Shown: one piece after another, positions 1 to 11,464 of the stretch | Position numbering within the stretch: position 1 is the first letter of the stretch | Layout of the letters: every line of letters starts with the position of its first letter | Assembly: GCA_004335835.1 (NCBI GenBank) | Contig: RWJK01001674.1 | Span: 4,237-47,646, forward strand | Reading direction: 5' to 3' | From: Scenedesmus sp. ARA3 | Taxonomy: Eukaryota > Chlorophyta > Chlorophyceae > Sphaeropleales > Scenedesmaceae | DNA length: 43,410 nt | The notes under the pieces: generated by a model | Seen by the model: only the letters and a program-made list of their open reading frames with translations | Told to the model about the DNA's origin: nothing | Database searches by the model: none | Position numbers and translations under genes: made by a program

Positions 1-1868
1 CCTGGCGGCTTTGCCATTGTGCCGCTGCCTGGCATGTGGCACTCAGCGCCAGCGTCGCCCCAAGTGCACAGGTGAGCAGCAGCTGCGGCGTTGCATGGCG
101 AGATCAGAGCCGGACAGCAAAGCATTGCTTGCAGGCGCTGGTGACAGGACTACTCTGCTGTTGTGCAAGCCAGCATTGCCGTTGCTTCTGGGCGGTGCGA
201 ACAGCAGTCTCTGTTCAATGCGTGTGTGGAAAGCACGCACACAGCAGGTCACTGTTCTACAGCGTGATCAGAGAAAACTTTCAATGATCCTGCAGCACAG
301 AATGGTATGGTCAGTTTCTTGTTAGCAGTGCTTGACAAGCAACTCAACTTGCACTGCTGCTGCTGCTGCTGCTGCCGTGTGCGTGTTCCTGCAGGTGCTT
401 CGGCACAAGTGCATGCCAGGGCAACCGCAGCGCACTGGAGGTGTGTGCATCCTCTGCAGATTGTCGTGCTGCAGCCGATGGCAGCAGCTTTGCAAACCTG
501 CAGTGCACCCCTGGCTTCCAAGGCAACCTTTGTGCAGCATGCGAGCCAGGGCACCATCTAGTCAAGCCTTTCACTTGCAGGAAATGCCTGTCGCAGGCAG
601 CTGTGGCGGTGTTGTTTGTGCTGGCTGTGTGCCTGCTGGTAGTTTTCATGACGATCATGTGCCATTTCACTGCTGATCTCGGCGAAGTGGCTGGCAGCTT
701 CCCAAGTGTTGCAAGCACCCATCCAGTGGATGTCCGATCTGCAGAGTATGTGGCACACGAGGGCAGCTTAACTGATGAAACATGGACTTTGAAGCAGCTG
801 CAAGTACCCAGCCTGCTTCGGCCGCTGGTTCTGTATATGCAGTACGCACTCATCCTGGCAAGCGTCACCGGTGTCGAGCTGCCTGCGCCACTTGCATACC
901 CTCTGCAGGCGCTGGCATGGGCATGGTCTCCTGCAGTGCCTGAAACACTCAGCATTGAGTGCATCCTGCCGCATGGCAGCAGCAGCTTTATCGTAAGCAT
1001 TCAGCGCATGCTGTTTTACCTGGCAGTGCCTTTTGTTTTGTTGGCACTGCTCCTTGTTATGCACATGTTGACGCCTGCATTACTGTGCAAGAGGCTGGCA
1101 GATAACGTGAGCTTCAAATCTGTGTTGGCTGTTAATGCCACGGTAGTGTGCTTCTTCTTTATGCCATCAATCTTGCGCAGCACGTTTGGCTGGTTTGCCT
1201 GCATTCCTATGGATGTGCCAATTGATCCGCCATATGTAGCTGCTGCTGTGGGGTCCTTCTGGCTGCATGACCCTGGCCAGCTGTGCTACCAGGGCTACCA
1301 CAGGGCCTGGGCACTGGGGCTGGGCCTGCCGCTGCTTGTAGTAGTATGTGGGCTGCTGCCTGCCGGCATTTTGTGGGCGGTGCTGCGCAACAAGCATCAA
1401 CAGCAGCACCTCCCAGGGCAGAGTGGTCAAGTTCATGGCTATGGATTCGTGCAGTTTATTTACCGGCCTGCATGCCACTGGTGGGAGGTGGTGGTGCTAT
1501 GTGAGACTGCTGTGCTGTCGGCAGTTGCTGTGTTTGGCCACAAGCTTGGCCCGCTGCATCACATCATTGCCTTCAGCTGCATACTAACTGTCATGGGGCT
1601 GCTTCACATGGCAGCTCAGCCCTACACGCTTCCTGCAGCAAACACGGTCGTGCTGCAGTGCCTGTGCTGCTTGTTTTTCAGCAACATGGCAAATGTGCTG
1701 TTCCTGGACCATGGCATCTTCCGAGCAGGCGGTGCTGCGGTGACTGGAGTGGGATGTGCTGTATTGTTTGGCAACGTGGCGTTTGTGGGGTCGGTGCTGT
1801 GGAAGCTGTTCAAGCTGTTGAGCGGGAAGCCGGCGTTGAGCGGCGAGGCCGACGCCTCGATCAAATAA
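1..1868 (+). CDS. Cys-rich multi-pass membrane protein, C-terminal part (5' truncated by window)
   Basis: Two exons are visible: an upstream exon running off the window to 71 (donor CACAG|GTGAGC) and 395-1868 (acceptor TTCCTGCAG). The join completes an Arg codon and keeps frame. The extracellular part reads PGMWHSAPASPQVHRCFGTS, then a Cys-rich EGF/ephrin-receptor-like stretch (CTPGFQGNLCAACEPGHH and CRKC), then about nine hydrophobic segments to the C-terminus. This layout (Cys-rich ectodomain, then a polytopic C-terminus) is known from large algal and protist proteins annotated as Pmp-repeat or GCC2/GCC3-type proteins; some have TRP-like channel folds. Transport function is only a guess. 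The stop TAA lies inside an AATAAA hexamer; I saw no TGTAA close downstream. The N-terminal bulk lies outside the window. The membrane-protein call is firm, the family placement moderate. Confidence 0.8.
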
Positions 1869-2242
1869 AGATCGGCACAGCTTGCATTTTATACGTTTGA
1901 CAACGTAACATTTTGAGTTTGTGCTCTGTGCATGGGGATCGTGGTGCACGCTACATTAGGGCGTCACAGCCATTGAACTGAATTTCTTTTCAGGAGCAGC
2001 TACTCACTAGCCAGGACTCCTGGCAGCAAGTTGCTGAGTGGCACCGGTGGCAGTGGTACTAGCCGTTGAGAGTTATGACTCAATGCTTTCGTCTGTGTGA
2101 AAGCAGAGTGTATGTGGAGTACAGTCGGCCTCAGATGCAACGCTGCATGCTAGATTTCTGGGGAGGCTGGTTCAGCAGAGCAGGCTGCAGGCATCACGCC
2201 GGCCACGTGTCCAGCTGTACAGTTTTAACGGGCTGGTGCACT

Positions 2243-2261
2243 CAGTCACTGCCAGTGACTG
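2243..2261. repeat. 9-bp perfect inverted repeat
   Basis: CAGTCACTG-C-CAGTGACTG, a perfect 9-bp inverted repeat with a 1-nt centre. It lies between two direct copies of a CCAGCTGTACAG word (about 2209 and 2269). It sits in non-coding sequence downstream of the membrane-protein gene. The role is unknown and it may be chance. Confidence 0.5.
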
Positions 2262-5200
2262 GCAGCGTGCCCAGCTGTACAGGTTCAAGGGTTAACGAAC
2301 ACAATTTGAGGGAGGCGATCGGGCAAGAGCAGGTGCATCACAGTACAATACGGCAGCCTAGGCGACGCGCTTGCAAGCACAACTAGAACATTAGCCCAAC
2401 TGGGGGCAAGCCTGTCGACGTACTGATGTTACAGGATACAAAAGGACGAATTGAGATGCACTGAGAAAGCCCCCAATCGTACTTCACACAGGCGACAGTC
2501 ACTGGACCGCTACCAAATGTTGCTCATATGCTCGCATATTGCTGCAGCAGCCAGGTGCTGCTGCTGACCAACCCACTTGGATCCTCCAAGCCCTCAACAC
2601 AACATGCGGGAGACAGCATGGGCACACCTGCTAGACGCACACGCACCAAAGAGCAAAGCAGCTTGCGGCTGCTCAGCAATTGCATACGGCCATTCATTGA
2701 CAAGCCAGGCCACAAGCTACACAATGCAAGCGCGGCTGCTGCAGCAAACTGCGTAGCGGCCCAGCTGTGCATACTGCAAGCAAGCACTCTTGCTGACACC
2801 AGGAATCTGGTTGTGTTGGTTGTCAACAGCCACTCCAGGCACACAAAGAGTTGCAAAGACAACATTGCGCACTGACAGTCGAATGGTGACAGCAGCAGAG
2901 CAACTGTGGAGGACACGTGCTACACACGCTGAAAGCCTCGAACATGTTGACAAAGTAACACAGTGTAACACGTTTTTAAGAAATAACACGTGCCAGGGTG
3001 GGCCCATGCTGCCCTACTTGGTTTGGCATGCACAATAGAATGTTCGTAACGCCCAGCACATTATCTATCGGCTGCGGCTGCTGTCACGATCGCAAGACAA
3101 AAAAACGCGCGGCGCCACGTACACACAAAATGCAATTCCCCCAGCAACTACAACTGGCAAACAACAACCTGCCACAGCAGCGGCCGAGCTACTCAATCGA
3201 CACTGCAGTGAGCTGCAGCAGTAACTCGCGACAGGTGGACAAATGACTCATGCCAGCGCACACATTAATAGTTCTTCTGCTGCAGCGCAATCGGCACGAG
3301 AGAGTGTTGTCAGAGAGTCTCTTGCAGGCTGCTATCACCTTGACAACGCAAGTGTGCAGCTGGCTGCATGCTCTGAACACTAAACCACAATGGCTCATCC
3401 AGCTGTTGATATCGCATGGGAGCATGGGCAGCAGCTGCCTCTTGCCAACTGTAAGGCACAGGCAGCTGCTGCAATGGAAACCAGATACTGAACCCTTGCC
3501 TAGCAGTACCATGAAGGTTCCTCAATTGTCACAGACAGGCACTGTACACACACACTGCTGAAGACATGCCACTGACAAGCCAGCCGAACACGTGCATGAT
3601 CAGCTGCATACGCTGCACAATGCTCGGCCCTTGATGACGTAGCACCAGTAACAGACAACACATCGGCAGCTGCGATGTCATATCCAGCCTGTTGTCCAGC
3701 CCAATGCAAGCACAAGCTCACAACTGATAAGCCATGCGCGGATCAGCGACCTTGGCTGCACTGCTGCTGTTGTTCTCGCCGCAGCTGCAGCCGCACACAA
3801 ATCATCACCCACAACAGCCACCACAGCCAGGCCAGAAAGGATGTGCAAGACGTGCTTGTCGGCCGACCGCGCCGCCGCCAAGTTGCATTGTTTGCAAGCT
3901 TCAACAAAGCATCCTGCAGCTCCTGCTGTTGAGCAGCACAGCACACAGCAATGCAGCTGTGGGGGCTCACAGCCACAGATAGTGTGCGTGGCCACTCTGG
4001 CAGCGTAGCAGTGGCGTCGATGTGATGCAGTGCCAACACAGCATCATGTGCACTGTACATTGTGGTACATGGTGTAGGCCTTGGTGATTTGCAAGTAACA
4101 GCACGCAGAAACAGCAACCAGCATGGTCAAGTGCAGCAACTAGCACATGGCGCAAGCGCGTTGGGTGTCGAGCGCAGGCAGACAGCAAGAGACAACGCAT
4201 GCAAACACTCGGCAAAGCAGCTTGCGCCAACCTTGAACTGTGGATTTGGGTTGTTGGAAAAGGAGGGAGCGAAGATCGACATGCAGCTCTTTCACTCTCA
4301 ATGTGGCAGCAGGAGCCTGCCTAGCAACAAGCCCCTGCACCAAGTGCAACACCACACGCCAGCCAGCAATCCAAAATCAAGCACCTCTCCGCCAAGCAAG
4401 CTGCCTGCACTGCAAGCAGCAGCTATACAACACAAATGGCCCCCTCGCTAGCCAGTACCGCAGCAGCAGCTGCAAACAGGCAACACCCTCTACACACCGA
4501 TTACTGCCACAGCCGTGCGCTGTGGCCTGTTAACTCCTGCAGCAACTGCCCCGAGGCAGCCAGTTAGTATATAATTTGCAGGAAAGAGTTAGCAGGCATG
4601 CCACAGCGCAGGTAGCAATCATAAAACTGCACACAAGACTCCAGAAAGGCCGATGCATTATACATTGTCTGTCACAATGAAACTGTCACATGCAACATAC
4701 TGCTGAGCCGCCAGCGCCATCGGAGGCACACACCAAAAGCGACCCAGGAGCAAAACAGCCTGGGCGAGCCTGCCACCGACGCGGGTTGATGTTTCGTTCT
4801 AGTTCTAGGCCCACATTCAAGCCCGAAAGCCACATATTTGCAGTGCCGACTGCAGCTAGCAGCGCTTGCTGCACTAGATGATACAACAGCCACCGCTGCA
4901 GGCTGAAGGCCTGCAGCGCCAAGTGAATGTTTGTTTGTCAACCAGTGACGAGGCCAGTGGCAGGCCTTGCCGCATACCTTGCTAGTCGGCAGTGTCACAA
5001 CCCACACCTGCTACAGAGCGCGGAAACAATGCCAAGTGTTGTGCAGTGCTGGCCGGCGCAGCAGGCAGTGGTGTGTGTTGTGCAGCGCACACGCACACAT
5101 GCACCGAGCAAAGAGGGCCGTCCCTGACTGCGCTGGCATTAGTGTGTGCCCCAAGCAGCAAATGACACAGACCTACCCCCATATGTCAAAGCGACACCTC

Positions 5201-5400
5201 CCTATTGCTGCAGCAAGAGATGTCAGCTATTGAGCAAGCATCCTTTGCACGCACTGCAGTGGCGCAGCAACGGCGCTGTATGCCAGGTACCATCCTACTG
5301 TTGCACACATGCACCACACCACAGCAGCTTGCGTGCGGCCGCCATGCAAATTGATCCACCCTTGCTGGCTGCATCCTACTGGCTGCACCCTCCAAAACAC

Positions 5401-5405
5401 AGCAG

Positions 5406-5454
<49 letters not shown>
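5401..5454. repeat. (CAG)n microsatellite
   Basis: About 18 units of CAG with one ACC interruption near the start. It lies in non-coding sequence downstream of the RRM gene, so on that gene's sense strand it reads (CTG)n. Confidence 0.9.
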
Positions 5455-5455
<1 letters not shown>

Positions 5456-6091
5456 CTGTTGTGCCAGCCTTGCTGCAGGCTAGTCAAAAGGAGCTCGGAG
5501 CTTAAAACCGAGTCACAAGGCTACGCGCTGCTGCTATGCCAAGTAGCACCTGCAACACGCCCAATGGTCAATCTGCAAGCACACAATGACAGGTCACTGC
5601 ACAGAAGCTAGCACCTCACGCATCCACCCCAGCCCTACACACCGATGGCAACCCCCAAAACAATACCCCTGCAGCCCCCGCCCACAGACAGGATTGCAGA
5701 CAGGATTGCAGAACAGTGCTGCCATTGTACGCCAGGCACGGCCTCGTTGCACTGTGATCGCAGCAACACCCAAAATCGCTGCACTGACCGCAGCTGCTGA
5801 TGACTGGAGAGGTCATTGCCACCACAGCACACCGCCGCACTCAATGCTGCTTGCCAGGCACGCACCATGCAATGAACAGCTGCAACAGCACTGCTGGCAG
5901 CGGCATCCCATGCACAAGAGCTGCAGAAGAGCTGCTGTTGCTGCTGACATTGCCAGTCCCAAATTGCAGCGCCGCAGTACCAATCGCAGACAGGTTCCGC
6001 AGCCCGCACCAACGCCGATTCAGCTGACCTCCCAAAAGGGCCACCCACAAACATCATACACCGCAGCAGCCTCACCCGCGCAGCAGCAGCC

Positions 6092-6178
6092 TCTCTTCCA
6101 ACTGACTGCTCGCTGCCGATCCTGTGGGCTTGGCACACTGCACGATGATGCATGCCGTGTCCTTCATCAGGTCCGGCA
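6092..6178 (-). repeat. Diverged copy of the RRM gene's terminal exon end
   Basis: 6122-6178 matches 6341-6397, inside the RRM gene's last exon, at an offset of 219 bp; weaker similarity extends left to about 6092. On the minus strand the copy keeps frame through a DLMKDTACIIVQCAKPTG stretch, against DLMKDTAGIIVQYAKPTG in the real exon. Differences by hand over 20 codons: five synonymous and two non-synonymous. It lies just past the stop codon of the modelled gene, where it could be a vestigial or alternative 3' end. Confidence 0.8.
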
Positions 6179-6293
6179 GCAGCAGCAGCAGCACACACCG
6201 CAACACTACTCCCCTTTTAGCTGCGTGCACCACCTGAAGAATGCAGCTGAGCTCCACGTTGCGCTGACACCACCCGCAGCAGCAGCGCCCCAA

Positions 6294-9200
6294 CTAACTG
6301 CCTGCCGCCGCCGCGCCAGCCTGACCCTGCTCGCCGCTGCCTGTCGGCTTGGCATACTGCACGATGATGCCAGCCGTGTCCTTCATTAGGTCTGGCAGCT
6401 CCACGCCATCCATCCACGCAATGGCCTTTGCTGCCTCTGCTGCGCTTGCATAGTCGATGAAGCCGTACTCGCGGCTGCGCCACTTGTCCTTTGGCTTGTG
6501 CATCTTGCGGCTGTTGTACATGATCTGCGTGTGGAAACAGAACAGCAGCAGCACGGGTAAGAGCGGGGCGGGTGTGTTTCAGAACCGCTGTCAAGCAGCA
6601 CCAGCAGCAGCAGGCAGCAGCCGCGGTGGCGCAGATGCTGCAGGCTCCTCCTGGCACCATGCACTCAGCGTCAGCAAGACATGCAGCTGCACACAAGACC
6701 TGCACAACCTACAAGCGCCGAAATATCTTGCTTTGAAGACCCACCTTGACGTTCACAACGCTGCCAAACCTGCTGAACCAGTGCAGCAGGTCCTCCTCGG
6801 TGACCCACCACCCAATGTTGCCCACAAACAGCTTGTTGCTGGGCTCCTGGCTGATGCAGCTGCCGCCAGGAACCACAGCCGCTGCTGCTGCTGCTGCCAC
6901 TGCTGCTGCTGCTGCATCGCCGGATGAGCCGCCCCATGTGTCATCGCCAGAATCAGGCAGCCGATAGCTGAACAGAGCAGCAGCAGCAGCGTCAGCGGAC
7001 GCGGATGCAACAGCAGCGTCCGTAGCACCGCTGCCGCCGCCGCGGTTTGCAGCTGCAGCAGCAGCGCACGCCGCAGACGCCTCTGCTACTGCGTCCTCGG
7101 CAGCATGCACCTCCTGCAGGGTGCGGCTGCGTTCCAGAACTGCTGCCAGCTTCTGAACCTGCACCTGCTGCGCTGACATTACCTTGGCATCCTCATCCGC
7201 TGCCTTTTTGAGGTTCCAAGGAGCTTCAGAGCACACCTTACTCAGCGGCGGCAGCGACGCAAGCATTGTCGCTGCAGCTGCTGCTGCTGCTGCCGGCGCT
7301 GCGCCTGCACCTGCCTTGCTGGCTGCACTGCTGATGCTGGCTACACTGCTAGGCGTGCAAGCCATGACATGGCTGCCACGCGTGCCGCCGCTGCCGCTGC
7401 TGTTGGCGCTGCTGCTGTTATTGCTGCTGTTGACCTGCATGGGTGCCGCATGCCCCTTTCCTGGCTTGCCTGCCATGCCCAACTGCCCTAATGGCCCTGC
7501 CACACCTGGTATGCCCATGCCTGCCAGTGCAGACACGCCACTGCCAGATGACACAGCAGATCCAGATAATGAGCCGCTGCCTTGCCCCAGCACATCCCAG
7601 TTATCTGCATACGGCGACACCAGCAGCTGCGTATCAACGGATACACCGTTGATTTGCAGCGGCGTATACATGCTCGCTGCTGCTGCTGCCGCCGCCGGAC
7701 TCAGCCCCACATCCTCGCACAGCTGCAGCGCCAGCGCCGACTGCTGCTGCTGCTGCTGCTGGAGCTCCTGCTGCAGCGCTGTAGCATACGCGTCCATGCC
7801 TACCAGCCCTGCTGCTGCATGCTGCCCCAGCAGCTGCCCCTGACTCACAAACGGCTCTGCATACGGATCCAGCCCCTGCTGGGCCCCACTGAGCCTGCTA
7901 GCCAATTCCTGCAGCTGCAGCTGCTGCTGCAGGTGCTGCGCCAGCTGCTCTTTTGCCAGTGCTTCTGCAGAGCCATACAGCGGCATCACAGGTGATGGCT
8001 GCCCAACAGACATCTGCAAGCCTCCCTGGCCAGGCATGCCTCCCCCAAAGCCGCCACGCTGCAGCTCTGGAGGCCCCGGGTCATGCCCTAACATGCCTTG
8101 GCCTGCAGCACCAAACGCTGCTGCTGCTGCGTTGCTGTCCAGCCCGTTGCGCGGCGGGCGCAGCAGCGGCGGGCCCATCCGGCCCATGCCCAGCTGGTCC
8201 TGCTGCTGCTGGTTGATGAACAGCGCCCCCGCATCGCCCAGCTGCGCGGTGAGGCTGCCGCTGGCTTGCTGCTGCTGCAGCAGCCAGCTGCGCGCATACG
8301 CCATTGAGCTTTCTGCGCCCATCGGGGCCCAGCTGTGGCGGCGGCTGTTGTTGTTGTTGCCTGGCATGCGCGGGCCATTCAGCGCATAAGCAGGCGGCAA
8401 GTCCATGCCTAACAATGGGTTGCCGCTGCCTCCAGGCCCTCCCAGCCCCGCTGCACCGCCTGCTAGCTGCTGCCCATGCAGCATGCCAGGCGCAGCACCG
8501 CCTGCTTGCCCGAACGCCTGCCCCAAGCCAGCCTTGCCCATGCCAGCCAGCTGCGCTGCTGCCGCCTGCAGCTGCAGCTCCTGCAGCTGCTTGTTCGGTG
8601 AAGACTGCTGAGGAAGCATCGGCATGCGTGGAGGCTGGCCGCTGCCTGGCACCGCGCTGCTGCTGCCTGGCAAGCCAGCTGCTCCTGCAAGCCATCCTTG
8701 CGGCAGCTGCCCGCCAGCAGCTGCCAGCAGCGCCTGCTGCTGCTGGTGCTCATTCAGCATGCCGATTGTCACACTATGCCGCCGCGGCCGCAGCCCCCGG
8801 TTGCCGCCGGGCCCTGGAGCGCCGGAGGAAGGATAGCCGCAGCGCTGCAGCTGCTGCAGCTGCTGCTGTTGCTGCATCAGGAGAGCGGCGCTGCTGCCAT
8901 AACCGCCTGCCATGCGGCCGGGCCGCGGCAGGCACGGCAGCGGGCCTGGTTCCTCTGCATCTAGTGCCAGGCTGTCGAACCCATTTGTGCCAGGCGGCAT
9001 GCACAGCGGCTCTGCGTAGTGCTGCTGCTCTGCGATGCCTCCTGCGGACATTGGAGGCAGCCCGTTCATGTGCATCAGGCCGTTCATGTTGCCTGGGTGC
9101 ATGCCTGCTGCAGCTGCTGCTGCCATGTCCTGCCCCAGCAGCAGGCTCAGGGGGTCCTGCTGCTTGTAGCTGCCGCTATGACTGTTGCTGTACACGTCCT

Positions 9201-9561
9201 GAGAAAAGAACTGCATGGCTGCAGGATTGGGTTCAAATGAGGAGCGACGCACACGCCCCTGCATGTGGTCAGCAGCCAGCAGCAGAGCAGTTGATATGTT
9301 GTCACACATCAAAGGTCCAAACGAAAAGTCTAGCAAGCCCAGCTGCCAGGCCACAGGGTAATGAACAAAAGCACAGCAGCAGCAAGCACCAGCCCAAACC
9401 GGCAGGCCCCGATCCAAACCTGCTGGCCTGGTAAACAACCACGCACCAACACAAGACTGAAGAACCCACAATTGCCTGACTGCACTGCAGCAAGCGAAGG
9501 CCCCCACACCACGAACGACGTGTGCACCCACTTCAAGCCTGCAACGCACCTGCTGCGCCAT
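6294..9561 (-). CDS. Gln/Ala/Gly-rich RNA-binding protein with one C-terminal RRM
   Basis: Three coding exons, join(9561..9550, 9258..6745, 6524..6294), 918 aa. Introns are 291 nt (CAG|GTGCGT to CATGCAG) and 220 nt (AAG|GTGGGT to ACGCAG). The second intron splits the RRM between its halves. Residues about 5-810 are low complexity: poly-Gln, poly-Ala, Gly/Met/Pro-rich, with no other domain seen. The RRM covers about 811-905, with the RNP2-like LFVGNI and RNP1-like REYGFIDY motifs and a conserved YAKPTG after the last strand. Such proteins bind RNA in nucleus or cytoplasm; long Gln-rich tails often drive assembly into granules (inference). The start ATG is chosen because exon 1 (MAQQ) has a strong donor; the 291-nt intron is a multiple of three, so an unspliced reading also stays open. 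Confidence 0.85.
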
Positions 9562-11431
9562 GTTGTCAAGAGTTATTTGTAAAGTGAAGTCCGTTGATTT
9601 CTGTTGCCAGCGTGCGACTCTGCTGGCGGCAAGGCAGCAAAGGCAGCGTTCTCAGGTGCTCGCTACTGCACAGCTGCATAGGGCCTGCCGATGCCATTCA
9701 TATCCTTGATTGATCGCTGTGATATCAGGCCAGCTACATGCAGGCGAGAGGCAAGGTATTGCAAAAAACAAGCGATGCTGGAGAAGTGCTGCAACTTGCG
9801 ACCCGTTCAAACATCTAAAGTATCTATGCTTAGGTTGATCAAAAGAAGACGTAGGGTAGACGGCCATAAGGACCCGTGCTGCCAGTCCACAAGGAAGAAA
9901 CCTGCAGCGCCTCACCGGTCTCTCGCTAAGGCAAGAGCGCCACACAGGCTTTCTCCAGATGGCCAGTGCTCCCCAAAGTGCTTTCTGCTGAGGCTCAGGA
10001 CCTCAGTTGTTCCCACGCATGCCAAAGTACTTGACCTATGCTCAGCGCCTTGGAACGCTGGTTGTGAAGGATATACGAATGCTTTTTGCGATGACGGAGC
10101 GCTGTGACACTCTGGTCGCCCTCGGCCAGCGAAGCGCTCTTCAGCAGTCAGGTCACAAGTCGATGTGCCGGAACCATGGCATCTGAGACGGGCCTGCTGC
10201 AAAGGGGCCTGTGACAGTTAGTTAAAGCCTTGCATGACGTTTGTGCTGTTTACGCTGCTCCTCGGTGGGCTGTGCAGCAACATCAGGAGCAGCTGCTCTG
10301 CATGCTTGGCAGTGTGCATGCAGTTGACTGCAGCACTGCATGCTGTGAGACCAGAGCATGACACGCTTTGAAAAGCCGGGAGGCGTACTTTGAGAAGCAA
10401 TGTGTTCACGATGTTGCTGCTGCTGCCTGCAGGCGTGCTGCGAACGCTGACGGCCACTCCATAACATTCCCAACACGTCCAAGGTAACAACTGGTTACCC
10501 TGAAGTTCACAACACGCCATCATCAATGTACATGTGGCAAAAGCTCATTCACAACATGCTGCTGCAGGCACACAACAGTAGTTGCGCAGCCGTGTGCTGC
10601 TGCATGCTGGGATGGGCCCCCCCGGTGCTGCAACTTGTTGCTGCGCAGCATGCACCTTCTGAGCTGTAATCTCAACAAGGGTGGCAGGCTCAATACTTGC
10701 ACTGGGTTTGAATGCGCGCTGACCTGAACAGCAGCAGGACAGGCTGTTGTTGTAGCATACTTGGTCCTGTGGCAACTTAGCACATCACAACCTGAAGGTG
10801 TCCAAGGCCTTGCAAGGCAGCACGGACTGAACCACGGTTCATGTGTCACAACTCATGACCATCACGCCCCTGGCACGCACCACTTGCGCACAGTTGAGAA
10901 AGCATGGTGGCTGCAGCTACCGGACTTGACAGGCCACAGGTCGCCAACAGTTGTGGCACTGATGCCCAAAACAGCACACCACACAACCGACCGAGATGCC
11001 TGCATGCCGCATTCGCTGCTGCAGCTGCACACGCCGGCTCGCAACCAAGACCATCTACAGAAAGCAATAAACCTAGAAGTAATGGCATCAACACATCACT
11101 ACAGCCACTCCCAAGCGCTGGGTGTGTCTCGCCAGCATCCAACCGCCTTAGAAAAACACCCCTGCTTTCAACTCAACTAAAAAACACGCTTCACCCTTGC
11201 GGGCCACCAGTAGCCACCATGCGCCACCACACAGCTGACATATGTATCATGCCACAGTGCCGCTGCTGCAGCTGCAGCAGCTACGCACACGCCGGCTCAA
11301 CAACCAAGCCCATCAACTAAATGCAACAACGCTACAACTGGCGTCATCATCATCACTACAGCCACGCTGTCAAGCTGGGTTTCTCCCGCCAGCTGCAGAA
11401 GGAAAAACACACTGCTCTTGACAAACACGCT
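9562..11431. other. Intergenic: RRM gene 5' region and subtilase 3' UTR
   Basis: Two head-to-tail minus-strand genes flank this stretch. The part near 9562-9700 should hold the RRM gene's 5' UTR and promoter. The part near 11431 should be the subtilase 3' UTR and contains a tandem duplication (listed separately). No open frame shows a recognisable domain and I found no TGTAA on the minus strand by eye. Confidence 0.5.
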
Positions 11432-11464
11432 TCACTCTTGCGGGCCATCAGTAGCCGCCACGCG
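11021..11464 (-). repeat. Two-copy tandem duplication over the subtilase 3' end
   Basis: 11021-11223 and 11271-11464 are diverged direct repeats, offset about 241-250 bp. Shared landmarks include CACACGCCGGCTC, CATCACTACAGCCAC, and TTGCGGGCC followed by CAGTAGCC. The right copy contains the last coding codons and the stop (TGA at 11432-11434). The left copy lies wholly in the putative 3' UTR. Confidence 0.85.

Larger units (their letters stand above)
1869..6293. other. Long gene-poor interval between convergent genes
   Basis: About 4.4 kb between the plus-strand membrane protein and the minus-strand RRM gene. It must hold both 3' UTRs. I see no recognisable protein in either strand: the short open frames are low-complexity or Cys/His-rich readings of CA- and GCA-rich sequence with no family resemblance. 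The plus strand is visibly rich in CA/GCA words from about 2.5 kb on, so the sense strand of the RRM gene is TG/TGC-rich here. A minus-strand TGTAA at 2429-2433 is a distant candidate poly(A) signal. It also holds a short inverted repeat, a CAG tract and a partial copy of the RRM gene's last exon (listed separately). Confidence 0.6.

Noticed and set aside
5685..5712. Short direct repeat CAGACAGGATTG
   Set aside because: Two adjacent copies of about 13 bp only; unremarkable slippage product.
5586..6389. 267-aa plus-strand open frame
   Set aside because: It overlaps, on the opposite strand, the RRM last exon and its duplicate; it is His/Gln/Pro-rich without a domain.
8304..9434. 376-aa plus-strand open frame opposite the RRM gene
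   Set aside because: It is the antisense shadow of CAG/GCA-rich exon sequence, reading as Cys/Ala/Leu-rich with no domain.
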